From Prauserella_A sp040635515 (lineage in GTDB: Bacteria; Actinomycetota; Actinomycetes; Mycobacteriales; Pseudonocardiaceae), in NCBI GenBank assembly GCA_040635515.1, contig JBEYHY010000007.1, positions 124,001 through 188,000 of the forward strand: DNA of 64,000 nucleotides, read 5' to 3'. Position 1 is the stretch's first letter. The number at the start of each line of letters is the position of its first letter. The notes under the pieces were generated by a model. The model was not told the origin of the DNA. It saw nothing but the letters and a program-made list of their open reading frames with translations, and made no database searches. Position numbers and translations under genes: made by a program. Of this stretch, positions 43,680-52,995 are shown piece by piece.

Positions 43680-44473
43680 GCACGCAGGATCGTGGTGTTG
43701 TCGTTGTCACGGGTGGCGGGACCGGCATCGGGCGCGCAACGGCACTTCGTCTGGCTGATGACGGATATTTATGTGTGATCGTCGGCCGGCGGAAGGAATT
43801 GCTGGACGAAACGGCTGAACTTGTGGCGGGAAGGGGGGGACGCGCGGTTCCGGTCCAAGCCGATGTCACCACTGAGGAGGGGCGAGCGGATGTCATGGAA
43901 GCGGTTGACACGTTGCGGTTGCGGCTCACCGGGCTTGTCAACAACGCGGGCGATACGTACCTGGCACCGGTGCTTGCGCAGCAGCTGACCGACTGGCGTG
44001 AGAATTTCGCTTTGAATGTCGAGGCCACTGCTTTTCTTTCGTTCGAAGCGATGCGGCGGATGAGGAAGAATTCAGCCGGCGCGATCGTCAACGTCGCCTC
44101 TGTGTACGGGAAGGTCGCGCTGAACAACCGGTTCTACGGCGACGCCATTCCGGCGGATACGCCTGATGGGCCGGTGCGTGGGGTTGCGTATGCGGCGGGA
44201 AAGGGAGCCGTCCGCATGATGGCGCGTGAGCTGGGTGTGGCTGGCGCGGGGATGGGAGTCAGGGTCAACACGGTGTCTCCCGGGATGATCCAGGTCGAGC
44301 GGTACGAGGACATCGCCGCGCAGACGGTGCGGGCGTTCGGCGAGGCGACACCACTCGGCAGGTTCGGCAGACCGGACGAGGTTGCCGGGGCGATCGCATT
44401 CCTGATGTCCGAGGAAGCGAGCTTCATCACGGGAGCGGAACTCGTGGTAGACGGAGGCTGGACAGCCTGGTGA
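43676..44473 (+). CDS. SDR, paralogue of the sugar-operon PtmA-like SDR
   Basis: The 265-aa SDR has VTGGGTGIGRATAL, NNAGDTYLAPV, a catalytic strand IVNVASVYGKVALNNRFYG and a later YAAGKGAVRMM (YxxxK). The SVYG...NNRFY insertion is shared with the SDR at 30014-30823, as is the ending of the protein in GGW.W. A TTA codon lies at 43769. It may catalyse the same type of keto-sugar reduction in a degradative direction, but this is inferred. Confidence 0.84.
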   Translation: MSTQDRGVVVVTGGGTGIGRATALRLADDGYLCVIVGRRKELLDETAELVAGRGGRAVPVQADVTTEEGRADVMEAVDTLRLRLTGLVNNAGDTYLAPVLAQQLTDWRENFALNVEATAFLSFEAMRRMRKNSAGAIVNVASVYGKVALNNRFYGDAIPADTPDGPVRGVAYAAGKGAVRMMARELGVAGAGMGVRVNTVSPGMIQVERYEDIAAQTVRAFGEATPLGRFGRPDEVAGAIAFLMSEEASFITGAELVVDGGWTAW

Positions 44474-44598
44474 GTCTGTCCAGCCGTTTCTGTAGCCGAG
44501 ACAGCTGAAAACGGATGCGGTGAAATCCGGCCTCGTGGTTGTCGGCCTCCTGGGAGAGTACGAAGAGAGGAGATGTCCGACGATCGCGGGAGTCGCGT

Positions 44599-45558
44599 GT
44601 GCGCTATCGACGGCTGGGCAAATGGGGAGTGAAGGTTTCCGAGATCACGCTCGGGACGTGGCTTACCCACGGAGGCCGATCGGGTACTGGGACGGCCATC
44701 GAGTGTACGCGTCGTGCCTATGACCTCGGAGTCAATCTATTCGACACCGCCAACGAGTATCAGGCGGGTGAAGCGGAGCGTATGCTCGGAAAGGCACTTT
44801 CGTGCTTTCCGAGAGAGACATATTTGGTCGCTACCAAAGTGTTCTCCCCTATGGGGCAGGGACCGCTGGAGCGCGGCCTTTCCCGCAAGCATGTACTCGG
44901 TCAGGCGGATGCCTCCTTGCGCAGATTGGGTCTCGATCACATCGATCTCTACCAGTGTCATCGGTTCGATTCTGAGGTGCCGCTGGAGGAGACCGCAGCG
45001 GTCATGAACGATCTGATCCGGTGGGGAAAAGTCCTGTACTGGGGGGTCTCCGAGTGGAGCGCCTCGCAGCTCCAGGACATCTTGTCATTGTGCCGTACCC
45101 GGGGCTGGTCGGCACCGGTGTGTAGTCAAACGCACTACTCCGGCCTGTGGAGGGAACACGAGCGGGAGGTACTGCCGGCATGTCGTTCGCTCGGTATGGG
45201 TGTGCTGGCCTTCGCTCCGTTGGCGCATGGGGTGCTTACCGGTAAATACCCCCCCGGTGTTGAGCCGCCGGAGGGCAGCCGGCGAGCAGGAGAAGACAGA
45301 TGGATCTTCGACAGGTACTCCGAGCATGTGCTGCTGGAGGCTGTTCAGAAGTTTCGTGCGCTTGCGGAGGAGCACGGCCTCACGGCTGCTCAACTCGCAC
45401 TGGGGTGGTGCCTGCGCAATCCTGCCGTGACCGGTGTGCTGATCGGCGCGTCGCGGCTCGGTCAGCTTGAGGAGAACGTGGCTGCTGCCGAATTGCACAT
45501 CGCGCCTGAGCTTATCGAGCGTGGGGACCAGATATTAAGGAACGTGAGCCGTTTCTGA
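44599..45558 (+). CDS. Aldo-keto reductase (Kv-beta-like)
   Basis: The 319-aa TIM-barrel reductase starts VRYRRLGKWGVKVSEITLGTW. The catalytic tetrad is visible: Asp and Tyr in NLFDTANEYQAGEAE, Lys in LVATKVFSP and His in IDLYQCHRFD. It reduces aldehydes or keto-sugars with NADPH. GTG 44599 was chosen over upstream starts for its GGGAG spacing and family N-terminus. A TTA codon lies at 45535. It is the third gene of the Gfo/Idh-SDR-AKR-GH20 set. Confidence 0.85.
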   Translation: MRYRRLGKWGVKVSEITLGTWLTHGGRSGTGTAIECTRRAYDLGVNLFDTANEYQAGEAERMLGKALSCFPRETYLVATKVFSPMGQGPLERGLSRKHVLGQADASLRRLGLDHIDLYQCHRFDSEVPLEETAAVMNDLIRWGKVLYWGVSEWSASQLQDILSLCRTRGWSAPVCSQTHYSGLWREHEREVLPACRSLGMGVLAFAPLAHGVLTGKYPPGVEPPEGSRRAGEDRWIFDRYSEHVLLEAVQKFRALAEEHGLTAAQLALGWCLRNPAVTGVLIGASRLGQLEENVAAAELHIAPELIERGDQILRNVSRF

Positions 45559-45583
45559 ACGACAGCTACGACTAGGAGCCTCC

Positions 45584-47605
45584 GTGGGAATTTCCTCGGG
45601 TGGAAAGCTGCCCGCACTCATCCCGAATCCCGGACACGTTCGATGGACAGGACGCGAGCTTGCGGTGGGCAAGCTCAACCCGACGGGTTTCCCCGAGGTT
45701 CTCGCCCGCTATCGCGAAGCCATCGCGGAACTTGTCGCGCTGGTTTCCGGTGGCCGTGGTCCGACGATTTCCGTGAGGTTCGAGACGATGGGTGGCGGCG
45801 AAGAAGAGTACGGCCTGAGCATTTCGGCGACTCGGGGCGTGACGGTGCGCGCGGTGACCGGCGTTGGCGCCCTCCACGCGATCCGGACGTTGATCGGGCT
45901 GTGGGAATCAGGAGAAACCTCTACTCTGCCCGAGGTGGAAATCCTCGACGGGCCGGATTTCGCGGTCCGAGGGGTCTTCGTCGAGTCCTTCGCCGGGACG
46001 GATCTGATGGAGCTGGGCGACTGGCGGCGACTGATCGATCGCATGGGGAAACTGAAGCTGAATCGACTTGGGATATCGATATACGGATGTTGGGATATCC
46101 ATCATGAGGGCGATCGGAGTGAATGGCTGTTCCTGCCTCTCCATGACTTCCCCGAACTAGTTTCACCGCAGCGCGTCCTGACCTGGGATCCGCTGGCCGA
46201 GGCGGAGACGGAAATTCGCTACATTCCGAGAATGTTTGAGTCAGACTTCTTCGCGGAAATCGTTGCTTATGCGAGTGAACGCGGAATACAGGTAGTTCCT
46301 CAGCTTGGCGGGCCCGGGCATTCGACATTGATACCGCGTCTCGTTCCGACGTTGTCGGCGAAAGATGAAACGGGCAGCCCTACGGGATATGGCTACTGTG
46401 TCACCGCTCCGGAGGCGGTCGGCGCGTTGAGGCAGCTCACGGAATGTCTTGTACGACAGCACCTAGCGCCCAACAACGTGAGGGAGTTGCACGTTGCCGG
46501 CGACGAGTACTATCCCATCCGAAATGTCGATCCCGATGATCGATCGCGAGTGGTCAGTCCATACTGTCAATGCGAGGGCTGCGCAAATCTCACGCCTGGC
46601 GAACTTCTGGTCGAATATTTTCTGATCGTCGGGAGGGTCCTAGACGCGGCGGGCATTACGATGATCAACTGGCACGACACTCTGATTCGTGAAGACGTGC
46701 TTGACGTATATCTGGCCAGGGTGGAAGCCATTGGTTTACGGCGACCCGTCATCGCATGGTGGAAGTACAACGATCCAATTCCCGCACCTCAGAGTGCCGG
46801 CGGGGAGGTGTGGAGTTGTCCGACGACAGGGATCGCGTCGTTCCTTTTTCATCAGGACTTCACGGCGAACATCGAAAACGTACTTCGCAGGGGTCGTGAG
46901 GTCGGCGCGGTAGGCGCGATGGCCTACTCGTTTCCGGATCCGTCCGATTTTCCGAACTACGCCGCTCTGGCGGACATGTCGTGGAACCTCGACGGAGGCG
47001 GGAGAAACGGTTTTCGTGAGCGCTGGGCGAGGGCCACGGTTCCCGCTGATTCAGACGCCGCGCTGTGCGCGTTCGAGACCGTCGCGACGATCACGGCGTG
47101 TTACCCACTGATGTTGTATGTACTTGACAATCTTCTCCCCTTCTTCTCGACTTCCATGCCCGGCCATCTGACGTACCCTGACGACCTCGTTCGTGTCTTC
47201 TCGAGTGTGCAACCACCGCTCGGTGATGTTCTTAGACAGTGCAGGGACACCATTCGTGAAGGAACCCGCACGATGCCAATGGGTCGAGAGACGAGCTGGT
47301 GGGGCGACCCCATCGATACCTGGAAGAACGAAAACCGACGGCTTGCGGATTCGATCGATCTGTTTCTCGATGTACTTGCACTCGCTAGACGGGATGACCC
47401 ACCTGGTCCCGCGGACGCGGAGTTGCTCATGAGTAAATCGCACGCGTTGCTGAGACTGGCCGCTGCCACGAAACCCGGCTACCTTGCTCCGATCACACTC
47501 CGCGAGCACTGGGGCTTCGTCAGACGAATACATCCCGCGCTGGAACGAATTCGAGCAAGTACCGGAGTCGAGAAGGCCGAATCGTGGTATGCCTGGCAAA
47601 TCTGA
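45584..47605 (+). CDS. Cytoplasmic GH20-like beta-N-acetylhexosaminidase
   Basis: The 673-aa protein has an N-terminal GH20b-type domain (residues ~1-115) and a TIM barrel from ~128. The catalytic pair is D307-E308 in HVAGDEYY, where most enzymes read GGDE. There is no signal peptide or TM segment, unlike most secreted GH20 enzymes, so it acts inside the cell after import. It would remove a terminal N-acetylamino-sugar, or serve a lacto-N-biosidase-like reaction. The ~170 C-terminal residues are an extra helical domain. AGGAG precedes GTG 45584. A TTA codon lies at 46736. Confidence 0.82.
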   Translation: MGISSGGKLPALIPNPGHVRWTGRELAVGKLNPTGFPEVLARYREAIAELVALVSGGRGPTISVRFETMGGGEEEYGLSISATRGVTVRAVTGVGALHAIRTLIGLWESGETSTLPEVEILDGPDFAVRGVFVESFAGTDLMELGDWRRLIDRMGKLKLNRLGISIYGCWDIHHEGDRSEWLFLPLHDFPELVSPQRVLTWDPLAEAETEIRYIPRMFESDFFAEIVAYASERGIQVVPQLGGPGHSTLIPRLVPTLSAKDETGSPTGYGYCVTAPEAVGALRQLTECLVRQHLAPNNVRELHVAGDEYYPIRNVDPDDRSRVVSPYCQCEGCANLTPGELLVEYFLIVGRVLDAAGITMINWHDTLIREDVLDVYLARVEAIGLRRPVIAWWKYNDPIPAPQSAGGEVWSCPTTGIASFLFHQDFTANIENVLRRGREVGAVGAMAYSFPDPSDFPNYAALADMSWNLDGGGRNGFRERWARATVPADSDAALCAFETVATITACYPLMLYVLDNLLPFFSTSMPGHLTYPDDLVRVFSSVQPPLGDVLRQCRDTIREGTRTMPMGRETSWWGDPIDTWKNENRRLADSIDLFLDVLALARRDDPPGPADAELLMSKSHALLRLAAATKPGYLAPITLREHWGFVRRIHPALERIRASTGVEKAESWYAWQI

Positions 47606-47888
47606 GCCCTGCACAGGCAATCCGGCGTTTTGGTCGCCGATGGCGGCGGAGATGAGTCCTTCGTGATCGTGAGGAGGCTCGTCAGGCGAGCCGAAACCTG
47701 GGTTGGTCATCTTGGACGCTGACTCGAGGTCAGCAGCCGATCGGTGCCGGACTTCACGTCGCTTGTGGCACTACGATCAACCGAACCTCGGGACCGCGAA
47801 CAAAGGAGGCCGGGATGCGTTAAGCCACCCGAACACCCGGCCACGGTCATCGTAGCGACGACGTGGGGGCATTCGGATGGCTCAGACG
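47606..47888. other. Convergent intergenic spacer
   Basis: This 283-bp spacer lies between the GH20 gene and the end of the IclR gene. It has a small hairpin (GGCTCG 47676-47681, CGAGCC 47687-47692), which may terminate transcription. No gene is seen. Confidence 0.45.
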
Positions 47889-48728
47889 CTAGGCCTCCCC
47901 ATGCGTCTCGGTCGAGGTTGCAGGGTTGGTGGTGATCTGCTCCGCGACATCGAGCAGCTTCCTTGCTGCCTTCTCGACATCCTTCAGCGTGAACCGCGCC
48001 GCGGGGGCACTGATGCTGAGCGCGGCGGGAAGGTGCGTTCCCAGTAGCGGTGCGGCGATGCAGCGTCCGTCAGCCGCGTTCTCCCCGTTGTCGACGGCGT
48101 AGCCGAGCCTGCGGACCTTGGTGATCTCGTCCATGTAAGCGTCGATGGAGGTGATGGTGTTGTCCGATTGCCGCTCCATGCCGGTGCGGTCGAGCAGGTC
48201 GCGCACCCGCGAGTCCGGTAACTGCGACGCGATCGCCTTGCCAAGCGCGGTGGAGTGCAGCGGGTCGCGATCACCTCGCGAGGCAGCGAGTCGCACCTTG
48301 TGGCGGCTCTCAACGATGTCGACGTAGATGACGTGATCTCCGTCGAGGATCCCCAGATTCGTGGTCTCTTCGAAGTCGTCCCTGAGCTCCTCCAACCACG
48401 GCCTCGCGCGCTCGCGGAGCACTTCGAGATGCCGTGACTGCATGCCGACGAACCCGAGTCCCAGCCGATAGAGCCCGGTCTGCTCGTCCCGTTCCACGTA
48501 CCGGTGTGCTTCTAGGGTCCACAGGTAGCGGAACGCCGAGGATTTGGGTAGTTCGGTGGCCTGCCCGACTTCGATGAGGGACACCCCATCGATGGACTCC
48601 TGCAGCAGATTCAGGATGGAGCAGACTCGTTCCACGGCCCGGACCGTGTAGTCACGCTCCTCACCTGTCGAGATCTCGTCGGCGCCATGCCCCTGCGCCT
48701 GGTTCCTGCGGCGTGCCAGCGTAATCAC
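47889..48728 (-). CDS. IclR-family transcriptional regulator
   Basis: The 279-aa regulator has an N-terminal winged helix (AVERVCSILNLLQ, IEVGQATELPKSSAFRYL) and a C-terminal IclR effector domain (LGFVGMQSRHLEVLRERARPWLEEL, SRGDRDPLHSTALGKAIAS). IclR proteins often control catabolic operons for aromatic or sugar acids and are released by the pathway intermediate. Its GTG start lies close against a purine run. Standing between the transport/sugar and the amino/hydroxy-acid gene blocks, it is the best candidate for controlling both. Confidence 0.87.
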   Translation of the reverse strand: MITLARRRNQAQGHGADEISTGEERDYTVRAVERVCSILNLLQESIDGVSLIEVGQATELPKSSAFRYLWTLEAHRYVERDEQTGLYRLGLGFVGMQSRHLEVLRERARPWLEELRDDFEETTNLGILDGDHVIYVDIVESRHKVRLAASRGDRDPLHSTALGKAIASQLPDSRVRDLLDRTGMERQSDNTITSIDAYMDEITKVRRLGYAVDNGENAADGRCIAAPLLGTHLPAALSISAPAARFTLKDVEKAARKLLDVAEQITTNPATSTETHGEA

Positions 48729-49001
48729 TCCCTCTCGAAATCGGATTGGCTATTTCAGAATCCTAGCCGGACTGCTCGCTCGAAGCAGGGGGCCAGCAGT
48801 CAAAGTCGTTCGGGACGTTCGCTTCGTTACTGGGCGGCCGACCCCACTCGGCAGGTGAGCGGGCCATTCCGGCCCCTTGACGCCCTCCCCCAGGGCGTCG
48901 TAGCTTGAAATGGAAAACGATCCTCTGGTTTCATTGTCTAAAACAACTGGGGCTCGGCAGGCACGGACGGTTCCCGCAGCTTCGGTCAGAACGGAGACCT
49001 C
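48729..49001. promoter_or_regulatory. Divergent promoter region between IclR and aminotransferase genes
   Basis: This 273-bp region is AT-rich at 48737-48766 and 48903-48945. TTGAAA at 48905 and TTTCA at 48929 give an imperfect TGAAA/TTTCA pair that could be an operator, but no firm -10 is seen. It probably carries both promoters and the IclR site. Confidence 0.4.
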
Positions 49002-50270
49002 ATGAGCGATGCGGCTCAGCTTCTCGCCCGTTCACACGCACTCCGAGAGCGTGCCCTGGCACGTACGCCGGGCGGAGTGCACTCGAACGTGCGGCTCAGT
49101 GGCCCGCAAGTCTTCATCGAGTACGCAAGGGACGCCTGGCTGTACGACGTGGATGGTGAGAACTACGTCGATTACCTATTGGGGCAGGGGCCGAACTTCC
49201 TCGGGCACGCGCCTCGCCACCTCGTGAAGGCGGTGAGTTCCGCGTGCGAGCGCGGGCTCATCTACGGCGGGCAGCATAAGCTTGAGGTCGAGGCGTCCGA
49301 AGTGGTCTGCGAAGCGCTCGGCTGGCCGGACATGGTCCGATTCGGAGTTTCGGGAACCGAGTCGGTACAGGCCGCATTGCGGCTGGCGAGAGCGGCTACG
49401 GGCCGGAAGAGGGTCATCCGCTTCGAGGGCCACTACCACGGCTGGCTGGACAACGTGCTGGCAGCGGAGGGCTCCTCCGGATGGGGAGCCGCGAGCGCGG
49501 GACAGCTTCCCGGCCATCTCGACGATTTCGCGTTCATTCCGTGGAACGACGAGGACCGGTTCGCGCGCGCCATCAAGGAAGAGCCCGATGTCGCGGCGGT
49601 CATCATGGAACCGATCATGATCAACGCTGGAGTCATCGAACCGGCGCCGGGGTATTTGGAAGCGGTGCGGACTCTCTGTTCAAAGCATGGCGTGATCTTG
49701 ATATTCGACGAAGTGATATCCGGCTTCCGGCTGGGACTCGGGGGAGCGGCTGCCCGCTATGGCGTCATACCGGACCTCGCCACCTACGGAAAGGCCATGG
49801 CGGGAGGGTGGCCTGCCTCGGCACTCGCGGGCGGCGCCGAGTTGATGGAGTTGTTCGGTAAAGGCGGTGTCAACCACTCCGGGACCTTCAACGGATCCGT
49901 CGTTGCGATGGCCGCGACACATGCCACGGTCTCCCATCTGGCCGACAACCCACCCTACGAACGGATCTCCTCTCACGGCGGTGCGCTCATGGACGGCCTG
50001 CGGGGTATCGGCGAGGCACACGATCTCCCGTTGCGGGTCGAGGGCCTGCCAATGGCCTTCCACGTGTCCTTCGGTACGTCCGAAGTCACGGATTACCGCT
50101 CGCTCCAGTCGCTGGACCTGGACCGGTACGCGCGCCTCGTCCCCGAATTGGTCGCACACGGTCTATGGGTCGCGGGCCGAGGGGTCTGGTACGTCTCGGC
50201 CTGTCACGGCCCGGATGAACTGGACGCCGCGTTGACCCGGTTCGACAAGACTCTGACTGATCGGGCGTGA
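49002..50270 (+). CDS. GSA-aminomutase-like class III PLP aminotransferase
   Basis: The 422-aa enzyme has TPGGVHSNVRLSGPQVFIEYARD, FGVSGTESVQAALRLARAATGRKRVIRFEGHYHGW (in parts), the PLP-ring Asp in ILIFDEVISGFR and the Schiff-base lysine in LATYGKAMAGGWP. These are motifs of glutamate-1-semialdehyde aminomutase relatives, some of which move or exchange amino groups of 3-amino acids. It is not in a heme gene context, so a beta-amino-acid or diamino substrate is more likely. It starts the amino/hydroxy-acid operon divergent from IclR. Confidence 0.85.
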   Translation: MSDAAQLLARSHALRERALARTPGGVHSNVRLSGPQVFIEYARDAWLYDVDGENYVDYLLGQGPNFLGHAPRHLVKAVSSACERGLIYGGQHKLEVEASEVVCEALGWPDMVRFGVSGTESVQAALRLARAATGRKRVIRFEGHYHGWLDNVLAAEGSSGWGAASAGQLPGHLDDFAFIPWNDEDRFARAIKEEPDVAAVIMEPIMINAGVIEPAPGYLEAVRTLCSKHGVILIFDEVISGFRLGLGGAAARYGVIPDLATYGKAMAGGWPASALAGGAELMELFGKGGVNHSGTFNGSVVAMAATHATVSHLADNPPYERISSHGGALMDGLRGIGEAHDLPLRVEGLPMAFHVSFGTSEVTDYRSLQSLDLDRYARLVPELVAHGLWVAGRGVWYVSACHGPDELDAALTRFDKTLTDRA

Positions 50271-50273
50271 AAC

Positions 50274-50654
50274 ATGACGATGCCAACGGATTCCGCAGGA
50301 GCGAATCGCAACGGTAGTTCCGCGCCGTTCTCGCCGTGCAGATCGGCGGGAGGGTTCGTATTCGTCTCCGGCCAGGCTTCCGTCGACAACGGGGTGATCG
50401 TGCCGGGCACCTTTGAACAAGAGATGCGTCGATCCATCGAGAACGTTCGCGCCGTACTGGCTCGCCGGGGACTTTCGCTCAGTGACGTGGTGAAGGTGAA
50501 CACGTACGTGCAGAATTCTGGAGATGTGCCCGAATTCAACCGGATCTATCTTGAGTACTTCGAGCCGCCGTTGCCGGCGAGGACGACGATAGCCAACTGC
50601 CTGGGCGATCGCATCAAGTTCGAGATCGATGTCATCGCCTTCGGAGGTGCGTGA
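50274..50654 (+). CDS. RidA/YjgF-family enamine/imine deaminase
   Basis: The 126-aa RidA-fold protein has SPCRSAGGFVFVSGQASVDNG, MRRSIENVRAVLARRGLSLSDVVKVNTYV (in parts) and PLPARTTIANCLG with the conserved Arg. RidA enzymes hydrolyse reactive enamines and imines made by PLP enzymes. Its place between two PLP-linked steps fits protection from 2-aminoacrylate-like intermediates. The stop overlaps the ribosome site of the M81 gene. Confidence 0.88.
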   Translation: MTMPTDSAGANRNGSSAPFSPCRSAGGFVFVSGQASVDNGVIVPGTFEQEMRRSIENVRAVLARRGLSLSDVVKVNTYVQNSGDVPEFNRIYLEYFEPPLPARTTIANCLGDRIKFEIDVIAFGGA

Positions 50655-50655
50655 G

Positions 50656-52149
50656 GTGAGATTTGCCCTACTCGGCCTTTTTCACGAGGCCAACACCTTC
50701 TCACCGGTCAAGGCGGACCGCGACATGTTCGCGGCGGGCGGGATACTGCGCGGCGGGGAGATCGTCGATCAGTACGCGGATTCCGGGGCCACCATCGGCG
50801 GGTATTTGGCAGGTGGCGCGCGATCGGGTGTGGAGATCGTGCCGCTGGTCTTCGGTTTCGTCAACCCCGCCGGCGCGATCGCCTCCGAAGTCTTCGAATC
50901 GGTCGTCGGCGAGATGCTCGAAGCGTTGCGTGACAACGGACCGTGGGACGGTGTGCTGTTGAACGTGCACGGCGCGGCGGTCGCGGAGGATTGTCTCGAC
51001 GCCGACGGCGAGATCGCGAGCAGGGTGAGAGCCGTCGTCGGCACCGAGTTGCCCGTCGGTGCGGTTCTCGACCTCCACGCGAACGTGTCGCGACGGTTGG
51101 TGGATGCTCTGACGATCACCCTCGTCTACCAGACCAACCCCCACATCGACGCCGCGGAGAAGGGGATCCGGTGTGTCGACCTGCTCGCCAGGACCGCCTC
51201 GGGTGAGATCCGCCCGGTGCAGGAGCTCGTACGGCTTCCGCTCGTCGTCAACATCGCCCGCCAGGACACCGCCGAGCAGCCGATGTCGAGTCTTGTCGCG
51301 AAGGCGGCAGAGGTAGCCGCCCGGTCAGGGATGCTGTCGGCGAGCGTGGTCGAAGGGTTTCCCTATGGCGACGTGCCGGATATGGGCATGTCATGTCTCG
51401 CGATCCACGACGGCGATCGTTCGGTGGCCCGCGCTGCGGCGGAGGAACTCGCTCGTGCGGTGTGGGAGGAACGCGAGGAACTGCAGGCATGCGGATTGGA
51501 TGTCGATGCCGCGCTTGACATCGCTGAGCATGAGGCGGGCGCTCCGGTAGTGCTTCTCGACGTCGGCGACAACATCGGTGGCGGTGCTCCGGGTGATTCG
51601 ACGGCGATACTCGAAGCCGTGTGCAAACGCGGCCTCCGCTCGCTGGCGCAGACATTGTGGGATCCGGCATCGGTACACCAGTGCGGGCTGGCGGGAGTCG
51701 GCACCGAGGTGTCGCTGACCGTGGGCGCGAAGTGCGCGCACTCGGCGGGCGCTCCCGTCGAGGTGCGGGGAACGGTCAGGGTTCTCGCTGACGGCCGCTT
51801 CGAGGAGACCGAGGCGGTACACGGCGGGTTCAGGTATTTCGACATGGGGCCGACGGCTGTCGTGGACACGACAGACGGGCACACGCTCGTGCTGACATCG
51901 AAGCCGATCATGAACTCGAGCCTTCGCCAGTTCCTCAGCGTCGGTGTCGACCCGCGCGACTACCACATCGTCGTCGCCAAGGGCGTCAACTCACCGCGCG
52001 CGGCGTACACGCCCATCGCGGCCAAGATGATCGTCGTTGACACGGAAGGCGTCACCGCGATGAACCTCGGCCGATTCACCTACCGGCACCGCAGGCGGCC
52101 GATGTTTCCCTTCGAAAGCACGACTTTCGACATCGGGGAGAGCCGATGA
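50656..52149 (+). CDS. M81/MlrC-family metallohydrolase
   Basis: The 497-aa protein resembles microcystinase C: FHEANTFSPVKADRD near the start, LNVHGAAVAEDCLDADGE, DLHANVSRRLVD and VLLDVGDNIGGGAPGDST in the second half. The Asp/His residues in these motifs likely bind Zn. MlrC opens microcystin-derived tetrapeptides; homologues occur with peptide importers and D-aminoacylases, as here. GTG 50656 follows GGAGG by 8 bases. It overlaps the FAH gene by 4 bp. Confidence 0.83.
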   Translation: MRFALLGLFHEANTFSPVKADRDMFAAGGILRGGEIVDQYADSGATIGGYLAGGARSGVEIVPLVFGFVNPAGAIASEVFESVVGEMLEALRDNGPWDGVLLNVHGAAVAEDCLDADGEIASRVRAVVGTELPVGAVLDLHANVSRRLVDALTITLVYQTNPHIDAAEKGIRCVDLLARTASGEIRPVQELVRLPLVVNIARQDTAEQPMSSLVAKAAEVAARSGMLSASVVEGFPYGDVPDMGMSCLAIHDGDRSVARAAAEELARAVWEEREELQACGLDVDAALDIAEHEAGAPVVLLDVGDNIGGGAPGDSTAILEAVCKRGLRSLAQTLWDPASVHQCGLAGVGTEVSLTVGAKCAHSAGAPVEVRGTVRVLADGRFEETEAVHGGFRYFDMGPTAVVDTTDGHTLVLTSKPIMNSSLRQFLSVGVDPRDYHIVVAKGVNSPRAAYTPIAAKMIVVDTEGVTAMNLGRFTYRHRRRPMFPFESTTFDIGESR

Positions 52150-52994
52150 GGTTCCTGCGGATCGGAGACCCCGGCGAGGAACGGCCCGTCGTGTTCGACG
52201 ACGGGCAGTACTACGATCTTTCCGGGATGACCGGCGACATCGACGCCGCGTTTCTCGGCTGGGACGGGCTCCGGCTCGCCGCGAAGGCGATCGAGGCAGG
52301 CGAACTGCCCACAGTGGACATCGAGGGCAAGCGGGTCGGTTCGCCGATCGCGCGCCCTGGGGCCGTGTTGTGCATCGGGTTGAACTACGCGGCGCACGCG
52401 GCGGAGTCGGAGGTCGACCCTCCCTCGGAGCCGGTGTTGTTCCACAAGTCGCCCAACACCGTCGTCGGTCCTTACGACGACATCCGCATACCCAGGGGCT
52501 CGGTGAAGACCGACTGGGAGGTCGAACTGGGCGTCGTGATCGGCAGGACGGCGCGCTACCTCTCGACCCTGGCCGAAGCGCGCTCCTGCATCGCCGGTTA
52601 CGTCACGTCCAACGATGTCTCCGAACGGGATTTCCAGCTCGGCAGGCCGGGTGGGCAGTGGTCGAAGGGCAAGTCGTGCGAGACCTTCAATCCCGTCGGG
52701 CCGTGGCTGGTTCCGGCCGACGAGGTTCCCGATCCGGGGGCGTTGGCGATCCGGTCGTGGGTCAACGGCGAGGTCCGGCAGGATTCGAAGACCTCGGACA
52801 TGATCTTCGGCGTCGACGAGATCATCCTGCATCTCTCGCGGTTCCTTGTGCTGGAGCCGGGAGATCTCGTCAACACCGGAACCCCGGAGGGCGTCGCATT
52901 GTCGGGCAGGTTCGGCTATCTCCGCGACGGCGATGTCGTGGAGATCGAGATTTCGGGGCTCGGCAGGCAACGTTCCCGCTGCGGGCCGGCGTGA
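52146..52994 (+). CDS. Fumarylacetoacetate hydrolase-family protein
   Basis: The 282-aa protein has a short N-terminal domain and the FAH catalytic domain from ~70: GLNYAAHAAE, EPVLFHKSPNTVVGPYDDI, DWEVELGVVIGR with metal-binding Asp/Glu, and GYVTSNDVSERDFQ. Such enzymes cleave C-C bonds of acylpyruvates or hydrate 2-oxo acids. In this operon it likely handles a 2-oxo acid formed after deamination. It overlaps the M81 gene and is followed 1 bp later by glcD. Confidence 0.88.
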   Translation: MRFLRIGDPGEERPVVFDDGQYYDLSGMTGDIDAAFLGWDGLRLAAKAIEAGELPTVDIEGKRVGSPIARPGAVLCIGLNYAAHAAESEVDPPSEPVLFHKSPNTVVGPYDDIRIPRGSVKTDWEVELGVVIGRTARYLSTLAEARSCIAGYVTSNDVSERDFQLGRPGGQWSKGKSCETFNPVGPWLVPADEVPDPGALAIRSWVNGEVRQDSKTSDMIFGVDEIILHLSRFLVLEPGDLVNTGTPEGVALSGRFGYLRDGDVVEIEISGLGRQRSRCGPA

Positions 52995-52995
52995 G

